Assembly: GCA_026001225.1 (NCBI GenBank) | Contig: BNZQ01000085.1 | Location: 1-5,624, forward strand | Origin: Clostridia bacterium | GTDB taxonomy: Bacteria > Bacillota > Clostridia > Christensenellales > DUVY01 | Direction of reading: 5' to 3' | DNA length: 5,624 bases | Shown: in pieces, positions 1 through 5,204 of the stretch | How the letters are laid out: each line of letters starts with the position of its first letter | How positions within the stretch are numbered: position 1 is the stretch's first letter | Made by a program: the position numbers and the translations under genes | The notes under the pieces: model-generated | Seen by the model: the letters and a program-made list of their open reading frames with translations, nothing else | Told to the model about the DNA's origin: nothing | Database searches by the model: none

Positions 1-175
1 TGCTCCGCCGGTTCCGTTTCAATCTTCGCCGCCGCTTCCGCCAACGGTTGCTCCGCCGGTTCCGTTTCAATCTTCGCCGCCGCTTCCGCCAACGGTTGCT
101 CCGCCGGTTCCGTTTCAATCTTCGCCGCCGCTTCCGCCAACGGTTGCTCCGCCGGTTCCGTTTCAATCTTCGCCG
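1..175 (-). repeat. 48-bp tandem repeat array inside rpsF
   Basis: Three base-for-base identical 48-bp units lie at 1-48, 49-96 and 97-144. A fourth copy matches for its first 31 bases (145-175) and then diverges. Each unit encodes the 16-residue acidic motif IETEPAEQPLAEAAAK. From 176 to about 290, older degenerate units encode IETEP and AKP variants. Identity at synonymous positions as well points to recent tandem duplication. Because 48 is a multiple of 3, copy-number changes keep the frame open. The array continues past the left edge, so the copy number is a minimum. Confidence 0.95.
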
Positions 176-587
176 TCGGCTGCTCTGTCGGCTCCGTTTC
201 AATCGTCACCGCCGGTTTCGCCGTCGGTTCCGTTTCAATCTTCGCCGCCGGTTTCGCCGTCGGCCGCGCTTCCGGTTTCGCCGCGCCCGCTTTTACGTCC
301 GCGCCGTCTTTGCGAATGACGATATAACGTATAACCTCGTCGGCGATTTTCATTTGCCGTTCCAATTCGACGTTAAAATTGCCCGGCGCGGTGAACGTCA
401 TCAAAACGTAAAAGCCCTCGGTCTTGAAGTTGATCGGGTAAGCCAGTCTTTTGACTCCCCATTTGTCGATTTTCTCGACCTCGCCCTTGTAGTCGGCGAC
501 GGCCTTGGCGTATTTAGCGGTCTGCGCTTCAATCGCATCCTCCGCCAAATCCGAGCGCAAGATATACAGCGCTTCGTACTTGTTCAT
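1..587 (-). CDS. rpsF: 30S ribosomal protein bS6 with long repetitive C-terminal tail (3' end outside window)
   Basis: This is ribosomal protein bS6, which binds with bS18 on the platform of the 30S subunit. Residues 1-96 form the whole S6 domain: it opens MNKYEALYILRSDL, carries the hallmark KRLAYPI segment at about residues 50-56, and closes with DEVIRYIVIRKD. Ordinary bS6 ends near here. In this gene at least 99 more residues follow, rich in Ala, Pro, Glu and Lys. The tail begins with degenerate AKP and IETEP motifs and then becomes exact copies of IETEPAEQPLAEAAAK. No stop is reached before the window edge, so the true length is unknown. The start ATG (587-585) is fixed by an AAGGAGGT ribosome binding site at 592-599. 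A strong promoter lies about 100 bases upstream, so the gene is transcribed independently of the esterase gene before it. ssb and rpsR normally follow rpsF and would lie beyond the left edge. The family assignment is secure; the role of the tail is unknown. Confidence 0.96.
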   Translation of the reverse strand, partial: MNKYEALYILRSDLAEDAIEAQTAKYAKAVADYKGEVEKIDKWGVKRLAYPINFKTEGFYVLMTFTAPGNFNVELERQMKIADEVIRYIVIRKDGADVKAGAAKPEARPTAKPAAKIETEPTAKPAVTIETEPTEQPTAKIETEPAEQPLAEAAAKIETEPAEQPLAEAAAKIETEPAEQPLAEAAAKIETEPAE

Positions 588-609
588 AGAACCTCCTTTT
601 GGTCTACGG

Positions 610-651
610 CCTTTCGGTTTGACGATCCTTTTCACAGTACCGCCCGAAAAG
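610..651 (-). promoter_or_regulatory. Possible structured rpsF leader (S6:S18-type autoregulatory element)
   Basis: In the predicted 5' untranslated region of rpsF, the RNA segment from 651-644 (CTTTTCGG) can pair with 617-610 (CCGAAAGG). This gives an 8-bp stem with one G-U pair, enclosing about 26 nt, and ends about 10 nt before the ribosome binding site. A competing CGGT/ACCG pairing exists inside. Many bacterial rpsF leaders carry a structured element, with a CCG trinucleotide, that binds the S6:S18 complex and represses translation. Position, CCG content and proximity to the binding site fit that class, but I cannot match the full consensus by eye. Confidence 0.35.
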
Positions 652-687
652 CAAGGAATTTTGCGCCCTCAAATTTGACGCCGGAAC

Positions 688-716
688 AGTATAGCAAAAA
701 ATCGGCCGTTTGTAAA
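688..716 (-). promoter_or_regulatory. Sigma-A promoter of rpsF
   Basis: On the minus strand a TTTACA -35 box (716-711) is followed by a 17-base spacer and a TATACT -10 box (693-688). A TGC directly before the -10 makes it an extended -10 promoter. Transcription should begin near position 681, giving a leader of about 90 nt before the rpsF start codon. The promoter lies in the 218-base gap between rpsF and the end of the esterase gene. Confidence 0.8.
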
Positions 717-805
717 ACGATTTGCGCTGCTTTTTGCGCTTTTCGCATAAAAGGCGACTGTGCCTATAAAATATTTTAAAGGGATTTTTGAGGATAAAAC
801 CGGCA

Positions 806-1999
806 TTAAGCTTTTTTACCCTTAATAAAAAATACTGCCGCGCCGACGGCGGAAACGGCAAATAACGCGCCCAAAACAACTACCGCGGCTATCAGCCCGC
901 CGTTATTGTTGCCGCCGCCGTCCTTAAGCGATTTGTTTTCCTCGGTTAAGCGCGACTTATCCGCTTTCAAGACTTCGTTCTCGTCCGAAAGAGTCTGGTT
1001 CTCCCCCGTCAAGCGCGACTTATCCGCTTTCAAGGCTTCGTTCTCATCCGAAAAAGTTTGCTTCTCCCCGGTTAACCGCGCGTTGCCGCTTTCAAGAGCG
1101 GCGTTTTCGTTTTTCAAAATCGTTTTTTGCAGTAACAGCGCCAATGCCGCGTGGCCGGCGTCGGACGGATGCGTTAAATCACTTGAATTAAAATATACCT
1201 CGTTTTCGTCCCAAACGGCTGAAATATTCATAAACGTAAACGAGCCGGGGTGTCCCGCTATATATCCGTCTACCATAACGTTAAAGCTTTCGATAAACGG
1301 TTTGGCTACCGAATAAAGCTGGTTGCCCGTAACCGATCCGAAATTTCCCCCGAGCGCGTTGTTTCCCGCAACGCTGTAAAGAGGCGCGTAATTCCTTAAA
1401 GCGATAATATCCGCGCCGGGATTTATCCCGCGCAGCCTTTCATAAATAGCTGTAAAGTTAGCATACATACTCTGGCGCATAGCGTCGGCCTTGGGCGTAG
1501 GGGAACTCGGATTATACGCCTGCGTAAGCAATTCGACGATAACCTCCGCCGTAACGCTGCCTTGCCCTTGCATGTCGTTGCCGCCTATCGAAAAATGAAT
1601 AACCGCCGCGCTTGCTATATCGGCGCGAACCGCGTCGTTCACCGCGCCCTCCCCGTTCAGCAAGCCCAATACATGGGTGGTTTGCCAGCCGTCAACGGCA
1701 TAGTTCTTAAGCGCGTAGCCGCCCGCCGCCGCAGTAAGCTCGGCATACCCGTGAGGCGCTGCAACCGTAGTAGTCTTGTTGGGATCGGCTGCCGTAGCGT
1801 AATCGGGTTTGCCGCTAGCCGAATCCGTCGTTCCGTAACCGGCGGTTATAGAATCGCCTAAAAATATGAGCACGGGCTTTGCCGTATCCGCTTTAGCGTT
1901 CCTCGGCGTTGAAGCAAACGCCGCCGCTATAAAAACGGCAAGCAAGGACGCCGCCGGCAAAAGCAACTTAAAAAGCTTTCTTGTCATTTTTATATACAT
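806..1999 (-). CDS. Secreted, membrane-anchored SGNH/GDSL-type esterase with leucine-zipper stalk
   Basis: This is a 397-residue SGNH hydrolase, probably an esterase or deacylase acting outside the membrane; the substrate cannot be told. A signal peptide covers about residues 5-37, with a likely signal peptidase site after Ala-Lys-Ala (35-37). The catalytic domain follows: block I FLGDSIT with nucleophile Ser50, block II glycine near Gly104, block III GGND at 139-142 with Asn141, and block V DLTH with Asp274 and His277. From 288 to 358, Leu (one Phe) recurs every seventh residue, forming a coiled coil that includes two 21-residue repeats. A Gly/Asn linker (361-368) leads to a membrane segment (about 368-392) and a basic KGKKA end, so the enzyme is probably held outside by a C-terminal anchor. 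The start at 1999 is chosen for its AAAGGAG site and because an upstream in-frame GTG at 2095 lies next to the promoter -10 box, upstream of the likely transcription start. A second ATG at 1987 (MTRK) is possible. The fold call is firm; topology is inferred. Confidence 0.9.
   Translation of the reverse strand: MYIKMTRKLFKLLLPAASLLAVFIAAAFASTPRNAKADTAKPVLIFLGDSITAGYGTTDSASGKPDYATAADPNKTTTVAAPHGYAELTAAAGGYALKNYAVDGWQTTHVLGLLNGEGAVNDAVRADIASAAVIHFSIGGNDMQGQGSVTAEVIVELLTQAYNPSSPTPKADAMRQSMYANFTAIYERLRGINPGADIIALRNYAPLYSVAGNNALGGNFGSVTGNQLYSVAKPFIESFNVMVDGYIAGHPGSFTFMNISAVWDENEVYFNSSDLTHPSDAGHAALALLLQKTILKNENAALESGNARLTGEKQTFSDENEALKADKSRLTGENQTLSDENEVLKADKSRLTEENKSLKDGGGNNNGGLIAAVVVLGALFAVSAVGAAVFFIKGKKA
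948..1073 (-). repeat. Two 63-bp tandem repeats in the esterase stalk
   Basis: The blocks 948-1010 and 1011-1073 match at 56 of 63 bases by my count. They encode two 21-residue coiled-coil units, of the form TGE-Q-T-SDENE-LKADKSRL, that differ at three residues. A partial third unit, SRLTEENKSL, follows toward the C-terminus. Twenty-one residues are exactly three heptads, so each duplication lengthens the stalk without disturbing the zipper register. Confidence 0.9.
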
Positions 2000-2002
2000 G
2001 AT

Positions 2003-2009
2003 CTCCTTT
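2003..2009 (-). promoter_or_regulatory. Ribosome binding site that sets the esterase start
   Basis: AAAGGAG sits immediately upstream of ATG 1999-1997, with only 3 bases between GGAG and the ATG. That is tight, but the next in-frame ATG at 1987 would be 15 bases away, which is too far. The upstream in-frame GTG at 2095 has no comparable site. MYIKMTRK is therefore the best-supported N-terminus, with MTRK as the alternative. Confidence 0.65.
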
Positions 2010-2085
2010 GTCACAAAAGTACCGTGAAAGAACAGACGCGCCGAAGCCCGCGCAACATGCTCCTTATTGCTGTTTGAGCCCCAAA

Positions 2086-2114
2086 AGGTTATCACAAAAA
2101 ATATACCGTGTCAA
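2086..2114 (-). promoter_or_regulatory. Sigma-A promoter of the esterase gene
   Basis: A perfect TTGACA -35 box (2114-2109) is separated by 17 bases from a TAACCT -10 box (2091-2086), which is preceded by TGA as an extended -10 element. The predicted start near 2079 gives a leader of about 80 nt. The -10 box departs from TATAAT at three central positions, so strength may depend on the extended -10 contact. The promoter lies in the 169-base gap after ung, so the esterase need not be co-transcribed with ung. Confidence 0.7.
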
Positions 2115-2168
2115 GCGTTTTTTCCGGCGTTTTCGCGTCCTGAAGCGGCCGGTCATGATTTTGTGTCC

Positions 2169-2855
2169 TTACCCGCGCTTCAGCCAATCGACCGGCTCGC
2201 CTAAAGCATGCTCCGCGATAATTTGATTCGCCCTCTTAAAGTGCCCGCAGTGGAAAAAGCCCGACATAGCCGACAAGGGGCTGGGGTGCGCGGCTTGTAA
2301 AATAAAATGCCGCTCCCCGGTTATAAGCCCGGCCTTGGCGCGCGCGGGACTGCCCCACAGCAGAAACACAACGGGCTTTTCGCGTTCGTTCAGTTTTTGG
2401 ATAACGGCGTCGGTAAACCTCTCCCAGCCTTGCCCGCGGTGACTCATCGGCGCGTTGGCGCGCACGGTCAGCACGGTGTTGAGCAGCAGCACGCCCTGCC
2501 GCGCCCAGTCCTCAAGGCATCCGTCCGCGGGATCGCATTTGGCCGCGCCGGGAAACTCGGCGTCGATTTCCTTATAGATATTCAGCAAGGAGGGCGGCGG
2601 CGGCACGCCCTTCCGCACCGAAAAGCACATGCCGTGCGCCTGTCCCGGATTGTGGTAGGGGTCTTGCCCCAAAATGACGGCCTTCACGTCCGCGTACGGC
2701 GTGGCGCGGAATGCGTTGAATATATCGTTCATCGGCGGGTAAACCGTATACGTTCCGTACTCGGCCTTTAAAAATTCCCGCAAAGCCAAATAATACGGCT
2801 TCTCAAACTCCCCGCCGATAACCTCGTCCCAATCGTTGTTAAACTGCACCGCCAT
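2169..2855 (-). CDS. ung: Uracil-DNA glycosylase, family 1
   Basis: This enzyme removes uracil from DNA by cutting the base-sugar bond, the first step of base excision repair, in the cytoplasm. The 228-residue protein is full length for family 1. It carries the water-activating motif GQDPYH at 63-68 (catalytic Asp65), the uracil-stacking Phe78 in MCFSV, the uracil-binding Asn126 in LLLNTVLTV, and the DNA-intercalation motif HPSPLSA at 190-196 (His190). All key residues are intact. The ATG at 2855 is preceded by an AAAGGGA site, weaker than those of the neighbouring genes, about eight bases away. The upstream leader is long, A-rich and almost free of T on the coding strand. I see no convincing promoter directly upstream and no clear terminator after the TAA stop. 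The neighbours have no evident link to DNA repair. Confidence 0.97.
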   Translation of the reverse strand: MAVQFNNDWDEVIGGEFEKPYYLALREFLKAEYGTYTVYPPMNDIFNAFRATPYADVKAVILGQDPYHNPGQAHGMCFSVRKGVPPPPSLLNIYKEIDAEFPGAAKCDPADGCLEDWARQGVLLLNTVLTVRANAPMSHRGQGWERFTDAVIQKLNEREKPVVFLLWGSPARAKAGLITGERHFILQAAHPSPLSAMSGFFHCGHFKRANQIIAEHALGEPVDWLKRG

Positions 2856-2926
2856 TTGTTTTTCCCTTTCCGTTTCCGTTTCTATTTTTGTTTTTGTTTG
2901 CGTTTTTTGTTTTTTTGTCGTAAAGA
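2856..2926 (-). other. A-rich, T-depleted 5' leader of ung
   Basis: On the coding strand this stretch is almost only A, G and C, with runs such as ACAAAAAAACAAAAAACG and repeated GGAAAC. From 2856 to about 2917 I count a single T. Such a leader would have almost no secondary structure in RNA. No TATAAT-like box is evident within it. The hexamer-like pattern on the plus strand (tttccg, tttttg) suggests low-complexity expansion. Confidence 0.5.
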
Positions 2927-2942
2927 AAAGTCCGTGAAATTA

Positions 2943-2980
2943 CGCGGGGGAAACTTTGTTGTAACAAAGTTTCCCCCGCG
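2943..2980. repeat. Perfect 38-bp palindrome (18-bp arms, 2-bp centre)
   Basis: CGCGGGGGAAACTTTGTT is followed by two bases and then by its exact reverse complement. The resulting hairpin would be very stable on either strand. Neither side has a T-run directly after the stem: the plus strand continues with CCCCTTTC and the minus strand with TAATTTCAC. A classical intrinsic terminator is therefore not supported. It looks more like an extragenic palindromic repeat or the core of a small non-autonomous element, though it could still slow polymerase between the lipoprotein gene and ung. Confidence 0.9.
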
Positions 2981-3045
2981 CCCCTTTCAAAAAACTTTCG
3001 ATAGCTTCGCTAAGCCTCGCTCCTTCGTCCTTTCGCGCCGCCCTT

Positions 3046-3073
3046 TGTCATTTCGAGCGTAGTCGAGAAATCC
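3046..3073. repeat. Dispersed-type hairpin repeat (TGTCATTTCGAG...)
   Basis: This stretch begins TGTCATTTCGAGCG and ends GTCGAGAAATCC. Its TTTCGA and TCGAGA arms pair around a 6-nt loop, with one G-U pair. From memory, closely similar strings occur as multi-copy intergenic repeats in diverse bacterial genomes. Only one copy lies in this window, so the repeat status rests on recollection, not on the sequence shown. Confidence 0.5.
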
Positions 3074-3083
3074 CCGACCGCTG

Positions 3084-3105
3084 AAAAATTCCCCTCTTCG
3101 AGGGG
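3084..3105 (-). terminator. Intrinsic terminator downstream of the lipoprotein gene
   Basis: On the minus strand CCCCTC-GAA-GAGGGG (3105-3091) forms a compact GC-rich hairpin. It is followed by AA and then five T residues (3088-3084). It lies about 100 bases after the lipoprotein stop codon and on the right strand to end that transcript. The 6-bp stem, 3-nt loop and short T-run make it moderate rather than strong. Confidence 0.55.
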
Positions 3106-3152
3106 TGGCCGCGCAGCGGACGGGGTGGCCGCGCAGCGGACGGGGTGGCCGC
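3102..3152. repeat. 20-bp tandem repeat, about 2.5 copies
   Basis: ggggtggccgcgcagcggac occurs exactly at 3102-3121 and 3122-3141, and its first 11 bases recur at 3142-3152. Each full unit contains CCGC-GCA-GCGG, a small self-complementary hairpin. The first copy overlaps the stem of the proposed terminator. The array is non-coding, lying between the lipoprotein stop and ung. Confidence 0.9.
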
Positions 3153-3205
3153 TCCTTCTCTGTCCTTATTGCTCCCTCGTCCGCTCGCTTCGCCCCCCCC
3201 CTCTC

Positions 3206-5083
3206 TCAATCGATCAAGAGCAGAACCGCGTCCAACGCTTCCTGCGTCAGGACTATGGCGTACGCGGTCACGCCGAACGAATACGTGTCGGCGGTCAAGG
3301 GGATTTGGAAGGAATAGATACCGTCGTATTGCGCGCCGTAATCCAATATTTTCCCCATTTGTCGATACACTTCCTCCGCGTCGTTCACGCCGAAAATAAT
3401 CGGGCTGACGGGCAGCGGCAATTCGACGGGATCGCCGGTATACGTGGCGTATTCCACGAAGTATTCCGGCAGAGTATAGCTGCCGTTCCCGTCCGCGACG
3501 ATGAAGAACAGATTCACGCCGTCCAAGAACCACGTGTGGTCGGAATCGATTCCCCCGGGCAGCCAGCCGGCCGGATCGCCGGTTTCGTCGGTGGTCAAAA
3601 AGACCGCCAGCGCAAACGAATACCCCCGGTATGTTCCCGATACGGCCTGTATGCCGGGCTTATCCTTGTTATATCCGTCGTTCCATATCAAGTCGGGGGC
3701 GTCGAAAGCCGGCGAAATGACGGATCCGTTATAGAGATAGAACTCCAAATCTCCGCTTATCTTCGTCAATTCCGTACCGACTTCCGCGATTGCATAAGAA
3801 TAATACTCCTCGCCCCCGTCCCCGACGCCCCAGAACTCGGCGACGCCGGGATTTGCCGCGTCGTACACGCCCACCGTCAGTCGCTCGGACACACCCCCGT
3901 AGGTAAACGTCACCGTGATAAAGCCCTCTTGGGACGAATCGAAGCCGGAAATCATATCGGGGGTTATAGACACGAACTCGAAGCTGCCGGGCGCCGGAAT
4001 CCACTGGAAGTTACCGCCGTTGATCCATTCCGTCGGCGTCATGCCGACCTCCGCGCTGCCGGGCAGATTGATCCAACCGAACCGACTTGTCGCGTCATCC
4101 CAAACCGACACCTGCACGACACAGGCTTGCGCCTCCGTTTCGCCGTCCAAGACAAAGGTAACCTCCGTCCATTTCACGCCTACGCTCGACGTATCGATGG
4201 AATTGACCGAGAGAACCTCGCCGTCATAAGAAGAGCCATAAATGTTGATCGCGCGCCCGTCGGCATAGACCGCATAGAAGTCTAAATCCGTCTTTTCCAA
4301 CGTTTCGCCCTTCTTGACCCACGCGGCCACATATTCGCCGGTCTCGTCGTCAAAGTCATAGCCCCGCACGCCCACGAGCGTGTTCCCGTCGATCGCCGCC
4401 CCGCCGTCGCGCGTCAGCACAAAGGGCTCGCCGTTTAGCGACGGGCAATAAACATAGTCGTCATGGATTTCGGCGGTCAGCGCGCCGTCGCCCAAGTAGT
4501 CCGGGGGCATATCCATGATTTTCACACCGAACGCCTCGATTGTGCCGCCCGTAAATTCCAGTTCGGCCTCTCTCCCGTCGCCCGTCTCGGTATACGTGCC
4601 CGCCCATTCGTATGTGAACGCCTGGTACCCGTCCCGCGTCGTTCCCGACACCGTGACCTCCTTTGTCAGGGTATGTACCGCCATAGTTCCTTTGATCGTT
4701 ACCCTTCCGTACATAGTCCGTTCGACGCCGTACCGCAGGATCTCGCCGAACTTGGCGGTCAGCGTGAGATTTCCCGCGGGCATTTGGAACGAATAGGCGG
4801 CCGCTTCGGATTTTTGCGCCGCGCCCTCGTACCAGCCGCCGAAATCGCTGATTGCCTCGTTCACCGTCGCCGAAACGGCGACGGTGTCGCCGGCGGCAAA
4901 CGCGCCGCCCCCCGTCACCTGCCCGGGGCCGTCGGCGACCACCGTCAGCGTGTACTTGGCCGGTTCGGTGTTGCCTTTGCCCTTGTCCTTGTCGCCGCAC
5001 GCCGCGAATGTCAACGCGATGACGCACAGCAACGCCGCCAGCGCCGTTTTCAGCGCCCATGTCTTTGCCTTTGTCTTTGTCAT
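3206..5083 (-). CDS. Putative surface lipoprotein with InlB-type B-repeat and Ig-like segments
   Basis: This 625-residue protein is predicted to be exported and lipid-anchored. A basic start and hydrophobic stretch (residues 12-28) end in the lipobox TFAAC, with Cys29 as the lipidation site, followed by a charged Lys/Asp/Gly linker. Residues 42-113 form an InlB-type (Flg_new-like) repeat: YTLTVVADGPGQVTG, then FGGWYEG and the closing NLTLTAKF. Two later segments resemble group-3 bacterial Ig-like modules: about 261-327 (LDFYAVYADG then IDTSSVG) and about 368-407 (ISGFDSS then VTFTYGGV). The remainder is rich in aromatic, Gly and Asp residues and looks all-beta; I recognise no enzyme motif. 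The ATG at 5083 has an AAAAGGAG site nine bases upstream. The gap to the mutarotase gene is 121 bases with no convincing promoter, so read-through is possible. The role may be adhesion or ligand binding at the surface, but this is a guess from domain type. Confidence 0.85.
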   Translation of the reverse strand: MTKTKAKTWALKTALAALLCVIALTFAACGDKDKGKGNTEPAKYTLTVVADGPGQVTGGGAFAAGDTVAVSATVNEAISDFGGWYEGAAQKSEAAAYSFQMPAGNLTLTAKFGEILRYGVERTMYGRVTIKGTMAVHTLTKEVTVSGTTRDGYQAFTYEWAGTYTETGDGREAELEFTGGTIEAFGVKIMDMPPDYLGDGALTAEIHDDYVYCPSLNGEPFVLTRDGGAAIDGNTLVGVRGYDFDDETGEYVAAWVKKGETLEKTDLDFYAVYADGRAINIYGSSYDGEVLSVNSIDTSSVGVKWTEVTFVLDGETEAQACVVQVSVWDDATSRFGWINLPGSAEVGMTPTEWINGGNFQWIPAPGSFEFVSITPDMISGFDSSQEGFITVTFTYGGVSERLTVGVYDAANPGVAEFWGVGDGGEEYYSYAIAEVGTELTKISGDLEFYLYNGSVISPAFDAPDLIWNDGYNKDKPGIQAVSGTYRGYSFALAVFLTTDETGDPAGWLPGGIDSDHTWFLDGVNLFFIVADGNGSYTLPEYFVEYATYTGDPVELPLPVSPIIFGVNDAEEVYRQMGKILDYGAQYDGIYSFQIPLTADTYSFGVTAYAIVLTQEALDAVLLLID

Positions 5084-5204
5084 TGTTTTGTTCTCCTTTT
5101 CTATTTTGTTTTATATGTTAACGCCTTGCGGCGATTGTTGTTTCGTGTTTTGTGTTTTTGTCTTTGTCTTGTTTCCTCTTGTCCTGTCGCGCTCCCCGCC
5201 TCCG

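Noticed and set aside
1..144. Direct repeats considered as a CRISPR array
   Set aside because: The units are contiguous 48-bp tandem copies without spacers and are translated in frame as the bS6 tail.
749..765. Weak terminator candidate after the esterase gene
   Set aside because: The stem AGGC/GCCT is only 4 bp with a short T-run, too weak to call. The following promoter makes a terminator plausible, but the sequence does not show a good one.
48..779. Long Arg-rich open frame on the plus strand opposite rpsF
   Set aside because: It is the antisense shadow of the rpsF repeats; the minus strand encodes an intact bS6 with promoter and ribosome binding site, and the Arg/Phe-rich product is typical of reversed Ala/Glu/Lys codons.
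2011..2058. 15-codon leader peptide frame (MLRGLRRVCSFTVLL) ahead of the esterase
   Set aside because: AAGGAG stands only one base from its ATG, too close for good initiation, and the peptide lacks the codon runs expected of an attenuator.
2125..2155. Hairpin after ung (CCGGC/GCCGG)
   Set aside because: It has a 5-bp stem with a loop near 19 nt, followed by A residues rather than T on the minus strand, so it is not a terminator.
3193..3201. Run of nine C bases near the end of the lipoprotein gene, a possible phase-variation tract
   Set aside because: It lies after the stop codon at 3206-3208 in transcription order, so slippage would not change the protein.
3048..3533. 161-residue minus-strand frame at the end of the lipoprotein gene
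   Set aside because: It is an Arg-rich out-of-frame overlap of the lipoprotein gene that runs into repeats, with no start signal.
3125..4285. 386-residue open frame on the plus strand
   Set aside because: It lies antisense to the lipoprotein gene, has no family resemblance, starts inside the 20-bp repeats and shows composition typical of a GC-rich shadow frame.
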